Positions 43,331-53,241 of a DNA stretch of 64,000 nt are shown here, piece by piece. A program made the translations under genes and the position numbers. The stretch spans positions 1,612,001 through 1,676,000 of the forward strand of contig NC_016620.1 of the NCBI RefSeq assembly GCF_000210915.2, given 5' to 3'. Positions within the stretch are counted from its first letter, which is position 1, and every line of letters begins with the position of its first letter. Below the pieces are notes generated by a model. The model was not told the DNA's origin, ran no database searches, and worked only from the letters and a program-made list of their open reading frames with translations. Source of the stretch: Halobacteriovorax marinus SJ (GTDB lineage Bacteria; Bdellovibrionota; Bacteriovoracia; Bacteriovoracales; Bacteriovoracaceae).

Positions 43331-44914
43331 TTATTTAAATAATTTTAAAACTCTTTCTTTACCAATAGTTCGAATAAAGCCAGCAAGTTTTGGACCTTTC
43401 TCTTTAGAGATAAGTCTATCGTACATAACTGGGAATACATCATTTGGCTGAACTTCAACGGCGTGAATGATTTCATACATTTTTTCGTGAAGTTCTTTGT
43501 CTGTTTGAATACTATCCCATTCACTATCAAGGAATGTTGAGAACTTATTTAGGAACTCAAGTTGCTTCTCTTCACATTGAGAGTCCGTAGGATTTGTATT
43601 GATTTTGAATTTAAACTCTTCTGGAGCGTAGTTCTCTAACCAGTGAAGTGCACAAGTACTTCTCTCGTTAAAGCGTCTCTCATCTCTTTCGTTTTTAATT
43701 TCACTAGCGTAGTAGCTCTTGGCCTTTTCAATATTTCCATCATTAATTTGTAGAACATTACAAAGGTGTCTAAACGATGGTTGGAAAGGCATCTCTTTTG
43801 GAATTTCACCAATGCTTGAGAGTTCATAAACTCTCTTTGCCATATTTACTTTCTTCTCATTTCCTTGTTCAACTCCAAAGGCAAGTCTCTCTTGTCTATC
43901 AAAGTCTTCATAGGTCTTAAGAACATCTAGATCAAAACTAACTGCAAAGTCTACGTTTGATTTATAACTCGCAAAAATCCATCTCACCATCTCTGGCTCG
44001 TATACTTTAAGTACGTCGTTAACAGTGATGAGGTTTCCTTTAGAAGATGACATCTTTCCGCCAGCACCTTTAATAGATACGAAGTCATATTGTAGGTAGA
44101 CTGGAGCTTCACCGCCGTAGAGTTTAACAATGTCTTTGGCCGTCGTGTAAGATCCGCCTTGAGATGAGTGGTCTTTTCCACCTGGCTCAAAGTCTACTCC
44201 TTCATATACCCAGCGCATAGGCCAATCAACACGCCATGGAAGCTTAACTTTATCAGTTGTTTCAAGATCAATTTCACCTGTGTAGTCATGAACTTTGTGC
44301 TTATAAGTAATTTTATTCTTTCCATCCCAGTCGATGATCTCAGTTTCGTCTGTGAGATACTTCTCGCAGTAAACTGAAATTGGATAGTACTCATCTCCAT
44401 ATGGAGTTGAGCGGTACTCATTTAAAATTCCCGCAATATCTTTTTTCATTTCAAGAGCTTTTCTAATTTGCTCTTTATAATCACCGGCCCTATATTTCTT
44501 GGCCTGATAAATTGGTTGTACTTCAACGCCAACTTTATCTAATTGCGCCTCAAAATTTTGCTCGTGGTGAGCAGCATAGGATTCGGCCTCTTCAAATGGA
44601 TCTGGAGTATCGACAATTGGTCTAAAAAGATACTCTTTGAGCTCTTCTTGTTTTGGAAGGTTGAGTGGAACCTTTCTAAATGTATCATAGTCATCCCAGC
44701 TAAAGATAAAGCGAACTTTCTTTCCTCTATCTCTTAGGGCCCTTGCCACGAAGTCTACCGTAATAACTTCTCGGAAATTTCCAAAGTGCACGACTCCAGA
44801 TGGTGTGATCCCACTGGCCACAGTATATTCTTCTTTATCGCCTCTTTGTCTGATAATTCTATCTGCCGTGAAATCGGCCCAGTGAATTAATTTCTTTTGA
44901 TTATCATCACTCAT
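43331..44914 (-). CDS. lysS: Lysyl-tRNA synthetase, class I
   Basis: A 527-residue enzyme charging tRNA-Lys. It is the class I form, not the common class II LysRS. The signature ASGITPSGVVHFGNFREV contains the HIGH equivalent (His43-Phe-Gly-Asn46), and the KMSKS equivalent is GGKMSSSKGN near residue 285. It carries the archaeal-type C-terminal helical domain. Class I LysRS occurs in archaea, spirochaetes and some proteobacteria. No class II copy is seen in the window. Confidence 0.95.
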   Translation of the reverse strand: MSDDNQKKLIHWADFTADRIIRQRGDKEEYTVASGITPSGVVHFGNFREVITVDFVARALRDRGKKVRFIFSWDDYDTFRKVPLNLPKQEELKEYLFRPIVDTPDPFEEAESYAAHHEQNFEAQLDKVGVEVQPIYQAKKYRAGDYKEQIRKALEMKKDIAGILNEYRSTPYGDEYYPISVYCEKYLTDETEIIDWDGKNKITYKHKVHDYTGEIDLETTDKVKLPWRVDWPMRWVYEGVDFEPGGKDHSSQGGSYTTAKDIVKLYGGEAPVYLQYDFVSIKGAGGKMSSSKGNLITVNDVLKVYEPEMVRWIFASYKSNVDFAVSFDLDVLKTYEDFDRQERLAFGVEQGNEKKVNMAKRVYELSSIGEIPKEMPFQPSFRHLCNVLQINDGNIEKAKSYYASEIKNERDERRFNERSTCALHWLENYAPEEFKFKINTNPTDSQCEEKQLEFLNKFSTFLDSEWDSIQTDKELHEKMYEIIHAVEVQPNDVFPVMYDRLISKEKGPKLAGFIRTIGKERVLKLFK

Positions 44915-45093
44915 TGCGTAATTTTCCTTTTTTCTTTATTCCATACATTGACAATGGGAGAAAGGTTACCATCTTAGCTTCAAGGCGAAAAGATACTAAT
45001 TACTGTTATTTAGATACTTTTTTGTAAAAAATTGCGCTTCGTTGACGAATGTGCTCAAAGCCTGTTTTAATGGCAGAGCATCAGAGGATGATT

Positions 45094-45330
45094 ATGGTAA
45101 TACAATTCTTATTGAAATTAATATTCTTCTACTTTCTCTTCACTCTTGTGAGATCACTTCTTCGTTCTTACTTGCAGGGGAAAATGGCCAGTAGCTACAA
45201 TGGTGCGGGCACTTCTTCGCAGGGTCATGCCAATAGAAGCTACGAAGATCAAAACTCTCATCAAAGAAGAACGGCTTCAAATTCGGATACATTTGAAGCC
45301 GAGTACAAGGTTGTTAAAGAAGAAAATTAG
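45094..45330 (+). CDS. Small single-span membrane protein
   Basis: A 78-residue protein starting at the ATG at 45094, spaced 6 nt after AGAGGA. One transmembrane segment (about 4-22: QFLLKLIFFYFLFTLVRSLL) is followed by a Ser/Asn/Gln-rich, disordered-looking tail ending in an acidic stretch (FEAEYKVVKEEN). The layout recalls DUF4834-type small proteins, but I am not sure. Its end overlaps the convergent large gene by 17 bp. Confidence 0.55.
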   Translation: MVIQFLLKLIFFYFLFTLVRSLLRSYLQGKMASSYNGAGTSSQGHANRSYEDQNSHQRRTASNSDTFEAEYKVVKEEN

Positions 45331-47848
45331 TTGGCAATTGGGCCACTAATCTTGCAACAGGCGTGATCCTCTCGTGGGAGATGAGATCTAGAATGAGCTC
45401 GTTTCCTCTGACTCTTAGAAACCACTGCTCTATACCAATCTCAGGTAAGTGATGATTTAAAATCTCCCCGCTGTCTCTGTGAAATAGTGCAAAAGTCTCC
45501 ACTTCACTCATTGGATTATCACTATAGTAAGAACTTAGATCAAAAGTATTAATTCCAATTAATTTATAAATTCCTTTCACTTTATCTGTTGCCCAAGGAC
45601 GAAAACGGCTTTTAAAAACGGTCTTATTAGAATTTTCTCTCAATTTATTTAAATCAATATTTCCAAGGGAGAGATTAAAGTCTCTGTCTCCAGAGAGCTT
45701 AAGATGCATTTTATCACCACTTTTAGAAATTTTTAAATTCTTAAAACTATAAGCATTTTTAAAATCAAATTTTACTCTCACTTTATCATTCTTTAAGAGT
45801 TTTAAATCAAATTCAGTGGTTTGCTGAAGACTAGTCTCTCTATTTTGACCAGTGTAGACACCATCGACTTCAAACATAGATAGGTGAACTTGATACTTTA
45901 AGAGGTCTTCATAGTGAAAGAAGTTAATAGGTGTAAAAGAGCATGTTTTCTTCTTCCAATATTCCAAACTATTAGTGTCATAGAGTGGTTTTGGCGGATA
46001 GAAGTGCTTTGGAGGATCTTGTTTGAGATCTTCATCGTTACATGGAGTCTTAACATAGACGAGGGGAGTTTTAATTTTATTGTAACCCGACTTCATTCGA
46101 GTCTCGACTGGGAATTGATCGTAGTGAATTCTTCCCATTTCGTATTTAAACTCTACGTCTACAAAATCAGTTCTATTCTCAGTTAGGTCTTTTTCTATAT
46201 TTTCGATAGAGCAATTCTTTGTTCCCTTAGAGAAATCATTGATTGCGTACCATCTATAGCCTTTTTCAAAGTACTTTGACCAAAGTGAGACGGCCTTATT
46301 CTTTAGACCAGGAGAGTAGTTTTGATCATTGTATAGGGCCTCGTAGAATTTAGAAGTTCTGCTCTCTACGCCAAGATCGAAGAAGCTACCCTCTGAATCT
46401 GTCATGTCTTTATAGATCTTATCCATAACAGTAATTGGAAGTTGGAAGTATGTTTTCATTATACCCGGCCATTCAAATTCTATATTACCAGGACCTCTAC
46501 AATTATTAGTGATAATGATTTCCTTAAGCGGGTACTTATGAAATTTTCTCTCATAGAGAATGAGCTCATCTGAAATAGGGAGAGAATCTGATCTTGAAAA
46601 GACAAAAGACTTTCTCTCGTATTCATTTAAGTGTTTCATAACTCTATCTGAACAACTCGAGAGTTTGTTCTTATAATTCTTCCAGTAAATATTTTTAAAT
46701 TGAAATGGGCCTACTTCAAATTGAGCTGGATCTTTTTCATTAAAAAAGTAGAAGAAGTATTGTCCGTTGCTTTTGTGGAGAGCAACTCTTGAGATGATAG
46801 ACATATCTAAATACTTATTTGGTTTAAAAGCATCGCGGTCGTCTGCATCTTTTGAAGTATCAATTGGTATATTTAATAACTCTTCTCCCTTTCTTAAGTT
46901 TGATGAGAAGATTCGTCTCACTCTAGAGCTATCATCGTTTGAGAGTTGATCTTTTAGAAGTGATGTTAGTAAATTGAACTTTTCATTTCTGCTCTTTGAC
47001 TTCATCGACTCTAGTTTTGCATTTGAGTAGATGAGAAGCTTTGCCAAATGAATATCTTTAAAGAATTTCTTATGCTTCTTTATAGTTGAAAGTGAGATGC
47101 GATCACTTAAGTAATCATCGATTAATATTTGTTGGATGCTCTCTCTAAGGGGAGCTAAACTCTTAGGCCAAAGACTTGGAGAGTGAGTGATATCTCTAGG
47201 GGAGATGACCTTTCTTAGGCGTGGTAGATTCTCCTCCATTCTCTTGCAGCTAATAGTATTCTTTATAAAAGCACTATTTAAGCTTTGAATGATTCTTGTG
47301 AGAAGTGAGTACTTATCATTGTATTCAATATAGTAATTTGCACTAGTAATGGCCCTAATATTCTTTGGAAGTCTCCACGTTCTATGAATAGGAAGTCTTG
47401 GATCAATTGTCTCTACAGATATGCTTGGAAACTTCTCTCCATTTTTGGTAGTGATAAGTATAGGAGAGAATTCTAATTTAGAGAGATTCTCTTCAGTTAG
47501 GTATCTCAACTTATATGTATGGGATTTTAATCCTAGCGAGCTTCTAAGTTTATCCAAGTTGATTTTATAGCTGCCTTCTCCCTCATTCCAACTCCAGGTT
47601 TTATCATTATATTGATAAATGGTGTCCTCATCTTGAGATGAGAAGTTTTTAAAATATCCAGCGCTTGAGACAGAAATAACCTGGTTCTTTAAAAAGGAAT
47701 TTACTACACCGTTTTTTACTTGAGTATTTTCACAAATAAAGTGGATATTTCCATAACTACTACTTATTGAGTTTGCTAGGATTAGAGTGAAGAGTAAGGG
47801 CCTAATGCCCACAAATTTAGACATGAAGTTTCTGTTAATTATTTTCAT
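45314..47848 (-). CDS. Large exported protein of unknown function
   Basis: An 844-residue protein. The ATG at 47846-47848 or the one 24 bases downstream could start it; the second would give a cleaner signal peptide (VGIRPLLFTLILANSISSSYG). No family recognised. It contains several beta-rich blocks with aromatic residues (TYKLRYLTEENLSKLEFSPI; the C-terminal 230 residues are strand-rich) around a helical middle. A few Cys are scattered. It is divergent from another large exported protein, so the two may form a functional pair. Confidence 0.6.
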   Translation of the reverse strand: MKIINRNFMSKFVGIRPLLFTLILANSISSSYGNIHFICENTQVKNGVVNSFLKNQVISVSSAGYFKNFSSQDEDTIYQYNDKTWSWNEGEGSYKINLDKLRSSLGLKSHTYKLRYLTEENLSKLEFSPILITTKNGEKFPSISVETIDPRLPIHRTWRLPKNIRAITSANYYIEYNDKYSLLTRIIQSLNSAFIKNTISCKRMEENLPRLRKVISPRDITHSPSLWPKSLAPLRESIQQILIDDYLSDRISLSTIKKHKKFFKDIHLAKLLIYSNAKLESMKSKSRNEKFNLLTSLLKDQLSNDDSSRVRRIFSSNLRKGEELLNIPIDTSKDADDRDAFKPNKYLDMSIISRVALHKSNGQYFFYFFNEKDPAQFEVGPFQFKNIYWKNYKNKLSSCSDRVMKHLNEYERKSFVFSRSDSLPISDELILYERKFHKYPLKEIIITNNCRGPGNIEFEWPGIMKTYFQLPITVMDKIYKDMTDSEGSFFDLGVESRTSKFYEALYNDQNYSPGLKNKAVSLWSKYFEKGYRWYAINDFSKGTKNCSIENIEKDLTENRTDFVDVEFKYEMGRIHYDQFPVETRMKSGYNKIKTPLVYVKTPCNDEDLKQDPPKHFYPPKPLYDTNSLEYWKKKTCSFTPINFFHYEDLLKYQVHLSMFEVDGVYTGQNRETSLQQTTEFDLKLLKNDKVRVKFDFKNAYSFKNLKISKSGDKMHLKLSGDRDFNLSLGNIDLNKLRENSNKTVFKSRFRPWATDKVKGIYKLIGINTFDLSSYYSDNPMSEVETFALFHRDSGEILNHHLPEIGIEQWFLRVRGNELILDLISHERITPVARLVAQLPTNFLL

Positions 47849-47987
47849 TTAATCAATATAACCTATTGTTAATATAGGTAGAATAAGGAAAAATATGTCT
47901 ATAGCTTGTATCCATTTCCAACAAATTTAATCTAATGTTAAAATTTAGCTATATTTTAATACTTTATCTCCTTATTAGGTGGTTTTT

Positions 47988-50900
47988 ATGAAAAAGCAAT
48001 TTCTTATAATCATTCTATCTCTCCTTTGTTTTGGTAGTTATGGACAGACGAATCCAATTCAAACTAAGCCTGATGGAAAAATTGATCCTCTGGATAATTA
48101 CATCGACCCTGCAACACAGATCGATTATAAAACTCAACTCGAGAAGTTAAACGGTGATCAAAAACAAGTTCTCATTGAAAGATGTATCATGTTCACTATT
48201 CAAAATGAGATGGGTCAGTCAGGTGAAGATTCGATGAGTCCATCTGAGATTGAGTCTTATGAAAACTTAATTGAAACAAAGTGTAAGTGTATTCAAGATG
48301 GTCATACTTGGAAGAAAGAGTCCAATGTAAAAGGGCAGTGTGATAATGGAACACCTGCTGAGAAAGACCTACTCCTCTATACAATGGATCAATGTGTTGA
48401 CCGTCTTAAATTATCTGATCAAAGCTGTAAGAATTCTATGACAGATAGCTGTTTAGCTGACTTTAGATATCAATGTTATCAATATATGACTCAACCTCAT
48501 GAGTTTTCAGAGAAGTCGAATCCAATCTTAAATAGATGTGATTATGATGATCAAACTAAGAATATTAAATTAGAGTGTCGCTCTTATTGTTATATTAGAA
48601 ATGAGTGTGATGTTACTCAAGAAGAATTTAAAAATAGAAAGATTGGAAATGTTTATCTATTAAAGAAGAAGTCTAGATCATCATGTGTAAAGGGAAGTAC
48701 TTACGGTATTAATGATGATAATACGATTTGGGTGACAAACTCATGTCACGGGGACTTCGCCATCCAATATAAAGATCCAAAGTGTGGGTTTAGACCTACA
48801 TGTACACCTAAGCCACATATCACGGACTATATTCCAGAAGGTGGAACTCAGACACTTAAAATGGTTTGTGATGGTGAAGAAAACGAAACTGGTGGAAAGC
48901 ACTTTTGTAAAGTCACTCCTTTTAAAAGAGATAAGGCCGGAAAACTTACTAATGAGCCAGATCCAATGAAGGAAGTTACTTATGTTCGCGATCTAAAATT
49001 AGTTAAGAAAATTGGTCCTGCTAAGTGTAACCCTGGCGGAAATGGTAGTGCCATTGACTATGGGCCAAGAAATAAAGGCCTTGATGGGGGATGGGGAATT
49101 GAGACACAGAATATGTGTAATGCTCAATTTGAAGTTACTGTAAAGTGGCAGAGAAAGCTTTGTACTCTCGCCGGACAAAAGGCAGAAACTAAAGATACAT
49201 GTTGTAATGGTCTTTACTGGGATCCAAAGGATAAGACTTGTAATGTACCTGCCTACGAACCACCTGCTCTCTCAGATGAGACAATGATCGCAAATCAAGC
49301 GGCTAGTATTAGAGGTGGAGCTGAATGTAATCCAAAAGTATCTGATGATGTAAATCAAGTTGTAGATAAGTACTTCTTAGAACTTGGTAATTATGAAAAC
49401 CTCTTTAGCTTAATTGATAAGAAGAGTGATGCTGTAAGTTCTATTGAAGTTAAGACTGCTGATAGTGAAGAGGAGAGTTCAAACTCAAATTCACCTGAGC
49501 CAAGAGAGTCTACATATGACTTAACTAAACAACTTCATGATGCTGTTGTCAGATATAGAACTTCCTTTAAAGAAGCTTTTGATCAATTTAAAACTGCTGA
49601 GGATTATACAGCTGAGCAGTATAAGGCCTATATTGCTTATCTAATGAAAGTTGATAAGAAAGAAAATACTCCTGAAGATGATAAGTCTGTTGAAAAGAAT
49701 ATGTTCTTAGGACTTGATGTTCAGTCAGCTGCCTTTAAAAACCAGAGATTAACGAAGGCGTACCAAAGGGCCTATATCACTTCTTTAAAAGAGATGACTG
49801 GTGAGTATAATTTAGATCTTTCTAAAGCTGCCCACGCTGGACAAAACGCTGTTTGGTATTGTGCCCATAATGAGAATTGTTCTGAAAATAATTGGCTAGT
49901 AAGAGATCTTAATAAAGACGAAGTTATCGACTTCTTACACGATCCTTCATATGCCTATAAGGCCCTTACAATCAGAGGGAAAATGCTTCCTAAACTCGCA
50001 AAGGTTAATAAGCTCTTAGTTGACTCTAAGACATATTTAAAGTTTGAGAGTAATCCTATTGGTGACAAGGAAGAGAGAGGACTTGATAAATTAGACGTTT
50101 ATTCAAAGTACTTTAATTATAGAACGAGTGAAGAAAATATTAATCCAGTGGCCAAAGGTGCAACTCTCGCTGGAACTGATAAAGAGCAAGAGTACTATAT
50201 GACTCTCGATCTCTTTAGAAAGTATTCTCACGAAGTTCCACTAAGATCGAATAGTTTAATTACAAATGGGGATTACCTGAAAAAATCTAAAGAAGGTGAT
50301 CTCTCTGCAGGAATACCTCAGTACTGTGCCAAACAAGATGAGTACGAAGTTCGTGTTCCAATTGGAAAGGCGGTAGAGCCTCTAAGAATGTTACAGATTA
50401 CAGGTGTTATTAATGCATACTACGACTTAATCTCTGCTGTTTATGAGAAGAACGAAGGTTGTCTTGTTGATGTTGATGCCAACCACGATAAGAATGTTGC
50501 AGACTTAGATGTTAATCTTGGACTAGAGTCTCGCTTAATCGGTGGTGCGCAGGTTGATACTAAAGGAAAAGGTGAGAGCTCTAATTTCATTAAGAATGTA
50601 AGTGGTTCTCTTCTTGGAGTTATGAATAGTAAGTATGGTTCTGCTTCTTCTGGATCATTTATGGATAATCTCTTTGGAAATAGAGTTTCATCCGGTGGAA
50701 GTTTAGATGATTCTACTAGTGGAAGTAATTTCAATGCCATTAAAAAGCAAGAGGCCGATAGAGTTTCTAAATTAATTGATAAGAGAATTAAGTATAAGAA
50801 AGATAATGCGCTGGCCGATTATCAGAAATCATTAGATGCTGCCTTTGGTGAACAACTAAAGAGTAAGGCCAATACTTTTGCTTCGCTCTCTCCAGGCCTT

Positions 50901-51296
50901 GGTGGAGCAAGTGGATTAAATACTGGTTCTTCTAATAGTAATGCTCTTGGAAGCTCTTCTAGGGACTCTAGTGAAGAGGGTGATAAGAAGGTTTCACCTA
51001 ATTCTGGAATTAACTGGGGAAGTGGTTCAGGCTCAGGAAGCGGAAGTTACTCAGGTTACGGTAGCTCATCAAATAATGGTAATTCAAATTCTTCATCTGG
51101 ATCAGGTTATGGTTCTGGTGGAAGTGCAGGTAGTGGCTATGGAACTACTTCTGCTAACGCTACTAATGAAATTCTCGACAATATTAATGACGAGAAATTT
51201 GAGCCAAATGATGGAGATAGTCTATTTGATAGGGTGACTAAGCGCTATATCAAGTCGGCCTACCCAGTACTCTTAGAGAAAAAGAAAAAAGAATAA
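47988..51296 (+). CDS. Very large exported Cys-rich protein with Gly/Ser-rich linker
   Basis: A 1102-residue exported protein starting at ATG 47988 behind TTAGGTGG (signal peptide about 1-19, cut near SYGQ). The first ~420 residues are Cys-rich (KCKCIQDGHTW, CRSYCYIRNECDV, CTLAGQKAETKDTCCNGLYW), suggesting several disulfides. Residues ~430-880 are helical and charged. About 970-1060 is a Gly/Ser-rich low-complexity stretch (GSGSGSGSYSGYG...). The last 45 residues are ordered again (SLFDRVTKRYIKSAYPVLLE). No known domain. It could be a surface or fibre-like protein. Confidence 0.65.
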   Translation: MKKQFLIIILSLLCFGSYGQTNPIQTKPDGKIDPLDNYIDPATQIDYKTQLEKLNGDQKQVLIERCIMFTIQNEMGQSGEDSMSPSEIESYENLIETKCKCIQDGHTWKKESNVKGQCDNGTPAEKDLLLYTMDQCVDRLKLSDQSCKNSMTDSCLADFRYQCYQYMTQPHEFSEKSNPILNRCDYDDQTKNIKLECRSYCYIRNECDVTQEEFKNRKIGNVYLLKKKSRSSCVKGSTYGINDDNTIWVTNSCHGDFAIQYKDPKCGFRPTCTPKPHITDYIPEGGTQTLKMVCDGEENETGGKHFCKVTPFKRDKAGKLTNEPDPMKEVTYVRDLKLVKKIGPAKCNPGGNGSAIDYGPRNKGLDGGWGIETQNMCNAQFEVTVKWQRKLCTLAGQKAETKDTCCNGLYWDPKDKTCNVPAYEPPALSDETMIANQAASIRGGAECNPKVSDDVNQVVDKYFLELGNYENLFSLIDKKSDAVSSIEVKTADSEEESSNSNSPEPRESTYDLTKQLHDAVVRYRTSFKEAFDQFKTAEDYTAEQYKAYIAYLMKVDKKENTPEDDKSVEKNMFLGLDVQSAAFKNQRLTKAYQRAYITSLKEMTGEYNLDLSKAAHAGQNAVWYCAHNENCSENNWLVRDLNKDEVIDFLHDPSYAYKALTIRGKMLPKLAKVNKLLVDSKTYLKFESNPIGDKEERGLDKLDVYSKYFNYRTSEENINPVAKGATLAGTDKEQEYYMTLDLFRKYSHEVPLRSNSLITNGDYLKKSKEGDLSAGIPQYCAKQDEYEVRVPIGKAVEPLRMLQITGVINAYYDLISAVYEKNEGCLVDVDANHDKNVADLDVNLGLESRLIGGAQVDTKGKGESSNFIKNVSGSLLGVMNSKYGSASSGSFMDNLFGNRVSSGGSLDDSTSGSNFNAIKKQEADRVSKLIDKRIKYKKDNALADYQKSLDAAFGEQLKSKANTFASLSPGLGGASGLNTGSSNSNALGSSSRDSSEEGDKKVSPNSGINWGSGSGSGSGSYSGYGSSSNNGNSNSSSGSGYGSGGSAGSGYGTTSANATNEILDNINDEKFEPNDGDSLFDRVTKRYIKSAYPVLLEKKKKE

Positions 51297-51302
51297 TTAA
51301 TT

Positions 51303-51325
51303 GGCCCTCTTCGTGAGGGCCTTTT
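51303..51325 (+). terminator. Rho-independent terminator after the large Cys-rich protein
   Basis: GGCCCTC-TTCGT-GAGGGCC (51303-51321) followed by TTTTCTTT. The same stem as after ppa and the Cys-rich protein, but with a UUCG-type loop. Confidence 0.9.
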
Positions 51326-51363
51326 CTTTGGTCATTCAGTTAAATCTTTCCTATAATTTATCT

Positions 51364-52515
51364 ATGTTTAATTTCTCTTCAAAGCTTCCCAATGTGGGAC
51401 AAACAATTTTTACTACTATTTCGGCCAAGGCCACTGCATGTGGTGCTCTTAATCTAGGTCAAGGTTTTCCTGACTTTGATGGTGACGAATTTCTAAAACA
51501 GAGAGTGACTCACTATATAGAAGAGGGCTTTAACCAATATGCTCCTATGACTGGTGTTCAAAGCCTTAGAGAGTCAATTTCTACTTACTTTAATAAGAAA
51601 TACTCTCTTAAGATTAATCCCGATACTGAAGTTACTGTAACATCTGGAGCTACAGAAGCTCTTACGGCAAGTATCTTGGCCTTTGTAAAAGAAGGTGATG
51701 AAGTCATTATCTTTGATCCTTCCTACGATAGTTACGCTCCAAGTATTGAGTTGGCAGGTGGTGTGGCCATTCGTCTTAATCTAGTAGGTGAGAATTTTTC
51801 GATTCCCTTTAAAAAATTAGAAGAATCTCTTAGTGATAAGACGAGGATGATAATTATAAATAGTCCTCACAACCCTACGGGAAGCTCTCTAGGCGAAGCC
51901 GATTGGAAGAGAATAGCAACACTCATCGCTGAGAGAAATATTCTCATTCTAAGTGATGAGGTCTATGAGGGAATTTACTTCAATGAAGGGAATCACTTTA
52001 ATCCAAGAAAGTTAGAGGCAATCAGAGATAGTCTTATTAGTGTTTATAGTTTCGGAAAGTCCTGTCATATGACAGGATGGAAAGTGGGCTACTTTATTGC
52101 TAGTGAAAACTTAAGTTATGAAGTGAGAAAACTACACCAATATATAACTTTTTCTACATTCACTCCTGCTCAAATGGCCTTGGCGGATTATCTTGGTGAG
52201 AAGATGGACAATTTCCTAGAGCTTGGAGAGTTCTATAAGAAGAAGTGCAACTTCTTAGTTGAAGGGCTTAAAGAGTCTCGCTTTAAAGTTCTTAAACCTT
52301 CAAGTACTTACTTCTGCCTCTTAGACTATAGTGAAATTTCAAGCCTTAGTGATGTAGATTTCTGTATGAAATTAATTGAAGAGCACTCTATTGCGGCCAT
52401 TCCTATATCTGTATTCTATGAGAATGCGCCTAAAGATCAAAGGATCATTCGACTATGCTTTGCTAAAAATCAAGAGACCCTAGAGAGGGCCCTTGAGATT
52501 TTAAATACAATTTAA
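51364..52515 (+). CDS. ybdL: PLP-dependent aminotransferase, YbdL-like (methionine aminotransferase)
   Basis: A 383-residue fold-type I aminotransferase. I chose the ATG at 51364, because the upstream frame crosses the terminator. The start SKLPNVGQTIFTTISAKA, LNLGQGFPDFDGDEFL and FNQYAPMTGVQSLRESI match YbdL-type enzymes, which transaminate methionine or kynurenine with 2-oxo acids. SVYSFGKSCHMTGWKVGYFI holds the PLP-binding Lys. NSPHNPTGSSL and SDEVYEGIYF are the usual PLP contacts. Confidence 0.85.
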   Translation: MFNFSSKLPNVGQTIFTTISAKATACGALNLGQGFPDFDGDEFLKQRVTHYIEEGFNQYAPMTGVQSLRESISTYFNKKYSLKINPDTEVTVTSGATEALTASILAFVKEGDEVIIFDPSYDSYAPSIELAGGVAIRLNLVGENFSIPFKKLEESLSDKTRMIIINSPHNPTGSSLGEADWKRIATLIAERNILILSDEVYEGIYFNEGNHFNPRKLEAIRDSLISVYSFGKSCHMTGWKVGYFIASENLSYEVRKLHQYITFSTFTPAQMALADYLGEKMDNFLELGEFYKKKCNFLVEGLKESRFKVLKPSSTYFCLLDYSEISSLSDVDFCMKLIEEHSIAAIPISVFYENAPKDQRIIRLCFAKNQETLERALEILNTI

Positions 52516-53231
52516 TGACCTAGGTAGGCCTTTTGGATTTCTTCATTTGTGATTAATTCACTGGCCGGACCTTCCATAAAGATTTCACCCGTGGCCAGAA
52601 CATATCCTCTATGAGCAATTTTTAGTGAGGCGTAAGCATTTTGCTCTACTAAGAGAATGGTCATACCATGCTTATTTAAATCAACAATTGCATCGAATAT
52701 CGCCTGAACAAGAATGGGCGCAATTCCAAGTGATGGCTCATCTAGGAGTAGAAGCTCTGGAGCTGACATATAGGCCCTGGCGATTGCAAGCATTTGTTGC
52801 TCTCCACCTGAGAGAGTTCCTGCAAGCTGTGTTGATCTCTCTTTTAATTTTGGAAAGAGGTTGTACATATACTCATAGTCAGACTTTACTTTATCAGTGT
52901 CCTTTCTAAGATAAGCACCCATCTCAAGGTTTTCTTTAACCGTAAGATCTGGAAAGACCATTCGACCTTCTGGAGAGTGTGCAACACCCATACCTACAAT
53001 TTTATTGGCCTTGGTTCCATCTATTCTCTGTCCTTTGTAGAGGATCTCTCCACTACTAGGCTTTAGAAGTCCTGAAATGGTGTGAAGACTTGTAGTCTTA
53101 CCCGCACCATTTGAACCTAGAATAGTTACGATTTCACCTTTATTAACTTTTAGATCTATTCCATGAATAGCGTGAATGGCACCATAGTGCACATGCATAT
53201 TCTTTACTTCTAATAATACTTCTTCACTCAT
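52512..53231 (-). CDS. livF: Branched-chain amino acid ABC transporter ATPase LivF
   Basis: A 239-residue ABC ATPase. Walker A is GSNGAGKTTS, the signature is LSGGEQQMLAIARA and Walker B is LLLDEPSLGI. VKNMHVHYGAIHAIHGIDLKV and LAPIL-type segments match LivF. It is the last gene of livKHMGF, 10 bp after livG. Its stop overlaps the ybdL stop by 4 bp. Confidence 0.95.
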   Translation of the reverse strand: MSEEVLLEVKNMHVHYGAIHAIHGIDLKVNKGEIVTILGSNGAGKTTSLHTISGLLKPSSGEILYKGQRIDGTKANKIVGMGVAHSPEGRMVFPDLTVKENLEMGAYLRKDTDKVKSDYEYMYNLFPKLKERSTQLAGTLSGGEQQMLAIARAYMSAPELLLLDEPSLGIAPILVQAIFDAIVDLNKHGMTILLVEQNAYASLKIAHRGYVLATGEIFMEGPASELITNEEIQKAYLGH

Positions 53232-53241
53232 ACTTTCTTCC

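Noticed and set aside
45914-46186. Plus-strand ORF inside the 844-residue gene
   Set aside because: A shadow frame without ribosome-binding site; composition follows the opposite strand's codons.
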